Shown one piece after another: positions 6,821 through 7,715 of a stretch of 7,715 nt of DNA. How positions within the stretch are numbered: position 1 is the stretch's first letter; every line of letters begins with the position of its first letter. Where the stretch lies: contig JAQVDG010000087.1 of NCBI GenBank assembly GCA_028698395.1, positions 1-7,715 on the forward strand. The letters are read 5' to 3'. The stretch is from Weeksellaceae bacterium (lineage in GTDB: Bacteria > Bacteroidota > Bacteroidia > Flavobacteriales > Weeksellaceae). The notes under the pieces were generated by a model. The model saw only the letters and a program-made list of their open reading frames with translations, was not told where the DNA came from and did not search any database. Both the position numbers and the translations under genes were made by a program.

Positions 6821-7715
6821 TTATTTAAAGTAGGTTATTTTTCTTTGAATTAAGTAAACCGGATGTTTGTTTTTTGAAATTTCGCACTGAATCCAGTTAT
6901 TATTTTTATCAAATTCAAAGATAAAACTATAATTGTCAACTTTTTGAATTTTATAATTAAATTTTTGAACTTCGGTTAACCAACCCATTTCGTCATAGCG
7001 TTCAGTTTGGATGATTTTTCCGTTTTCATCTCTTGTTTCGTATAAATTTTTATAAAACTTTCCATATTCAAAAATTTCTGTAGTTTCTTTGTTTCCAATA
7101 CTTGTACGAATTTTCACAACTTGTCCTTCTTTGTTGTTTTCATACAAAATTACTTTTCCCAAAGAACCGTTGTTATGGTAATTTTTTTCGCTGAGTAGAT
7201 TGAAATTAGAGTCAAATTCATAAGTATTTTTGGAAAAAATTTCATCTTCCATCCAAAATATTTTCTCACTCAGATGATTTTGTACATTGTACACATAATT
7301 AGCAACCCAAAATTGGTTGGTTGTTCGCCCTGAATTGAATTCATCTATTCGGACTAATTGATTTTTTATGTAATAGAATTTCTTTTTTTGTGTAATTTTT
7401 CTTGGTTCTTCTCCATTTTGAATCAAAATTGTTTCTACTTTTTCAATTTGATTGGAAAAATTATAGTGATAAATTGTTTTATCAAAAACACCTAATTTTC
7501 CTCTGTAATCGGAATAATTTTCACTTAAAATAATTCCACCTTTTTCATTAAATTCCCAATAAACAGAATCAAATTGCTCACTGTCTAAAAATCCGGAAAC
7601 AGCTGTTTCGTTGGGATTATAATATGATTTTGTAACTGATTGAAGACTTTTCACTTTTCCAACTAAATTAAAGTCGGCTCTTTTGTATTGACCAAAAGAG
7701 AAAGTTGCTAAAAAT
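6821..7715 (-). CDS. Secreted YD-like repeat protein, 5' end outside the window (partial)
   Basis: The reading frame is open through to the right edge, so this gene is partial at its 5' end. A GTG at 7652-7654 gives a 277-residue product, but 20 more codons upstream remain open and read FLATFSFGQYKRADFNLVGK before it. That looks like the end of a signal peptide (hydrophobic FLATFSFGQ with a cleavage site nearby) followed by mature protein, so the GTG is an internal valine. The body is a series of short beta-hairpin units rich in Tyr, Asn, Glu and Lys, for example FDSVYWEFNEKGGI, KNTYEFDSNFNLLSEKNY, ETRDENGKIIQTERYDEMGW and the final FIFEFDKNNNWIQCEI. They resemble the YD/RHS-like repeats of many secreted Bacteroidota proteins, without the length or core of RHS toxins. 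No catalytic motif is visible. The coiled-coil gene starts 8 bases downstream, suggesting an operon. It is probably periplasmic or surface-exposed; its function is unknown. Confidence 0.82.
   Translation of the reverse strand, partial: FLATFSFGQYKRADFNLVGKVKSLQSVTKSYYNPNETAVSGFLDSEQFDSVYWEFNEKGGIILSENYSDYRGKLGVFDKTIYHYNFSNQIEKVETILIQNGEEPRKITQKKKFYYIKNQLVRIDEFNSGRTTNQFWVANYVYNVQNHLSEKIFWMEDEIFSKNTYEFDSNFNLLSEKNYHNNGSLGKVILYENNKEGQVVKIRTSIGNKETTEIFEYGKFYKNLYETRDENGKIIQTERYDEMGWLTEVQKFNYKIQKVDNYSFIFEFDKNNNWIQCEISKNKHPVYLIQRKITYFK

Noticed and set aside
6821..7715. YD-like repeats interpreted as an RHS/polymorphic toxin
   Set aside because: The protein is far too short, lacks the RHS core and a C-terminal toxin domain, and no immunity gene follows.
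1..7715. Search for tRNA, rRNA, CRISPR repeats, insertion-sequence ends, long direct repeats and riboswitch-like leaders
   Set aside because: Coding sequence fills nearly all of the window; the largest gap is 73 bases, and reading by eye found no repeat array or structured RNA.

Overview
The window is an ordinary, densely coded chromosomal segment from a member of the Bacteroidota, most likely the Flavobacteriaceae. The evidence is low G+C with strong AT-biased codon use, no purine-rich Shine-Dalgarno sequences before starts, a TAnnTTTG-type -7 promoter element before the first gene, and protein variants I associate with this phylum (the Mpl, acyltransferase and coiled-coil sequences). No mobile element, CRISPR array, tRNA or rRNA is visible, and codon use looks uniform, so nothing suggests recent transfer.

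The layout is two convergent gene clusters. On the plus strand (about 30-3726) are an RDD-family membrane protein with a soluble C-terminal tail, a CoA-pyrophosphatase-type NUDIX hydrolase that starts at TTG, a divergent PlsC-type lysophospholipid acyltransferase, and the murein-tripeptide recycling ligase Mpl. On the minus strand, read from right to left, are a 5'-truncated secreted protein with YD-like beta-hairpin repeats, a single-pass membrane coiled-coil protein with a C-terminal beta-rich domain, a DedA-family membrane transporter, and a dGTPase (Dgt). The two clusters meet with a single base between the mpl and dgt stop codons, so their mRNAs must overlap at their 3' ends.

Most genes concern the envelope or small-molecule housekeeping. 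Mpl returns murein tripeptide to cell-wall synthesis, DedA proteins are candidates for returning undecaprenyl phosphate to the cytoplasmic side, the acyltransferase acts on lipid precursors, and the NUDIX enzyme and Dgt hydrolyse CoA and dNTPs. That these genes work together is inferred only from gene order. Tight spacing (0 bp dedA-dgt, 8 bp between the two uncharacterised minus-strand genes, 5 bp RDD-NUDIX) supports co-transcription in sub-operons. A 73-bp gap upstream of dedA may hold a second minus-strand promoter.

I did not find a convincing new biological system. The best leads are the acyltransferase with altered catalytic-motif spacing (HX5D) and FPQGT in place of FPEGT, the uncharacterised coiled-coil plus YD-repeat envelope pair, the altered substrate-side motifs of Mpl, and two start-site corrections (the RDD gene and the gene truncated at the right edge).
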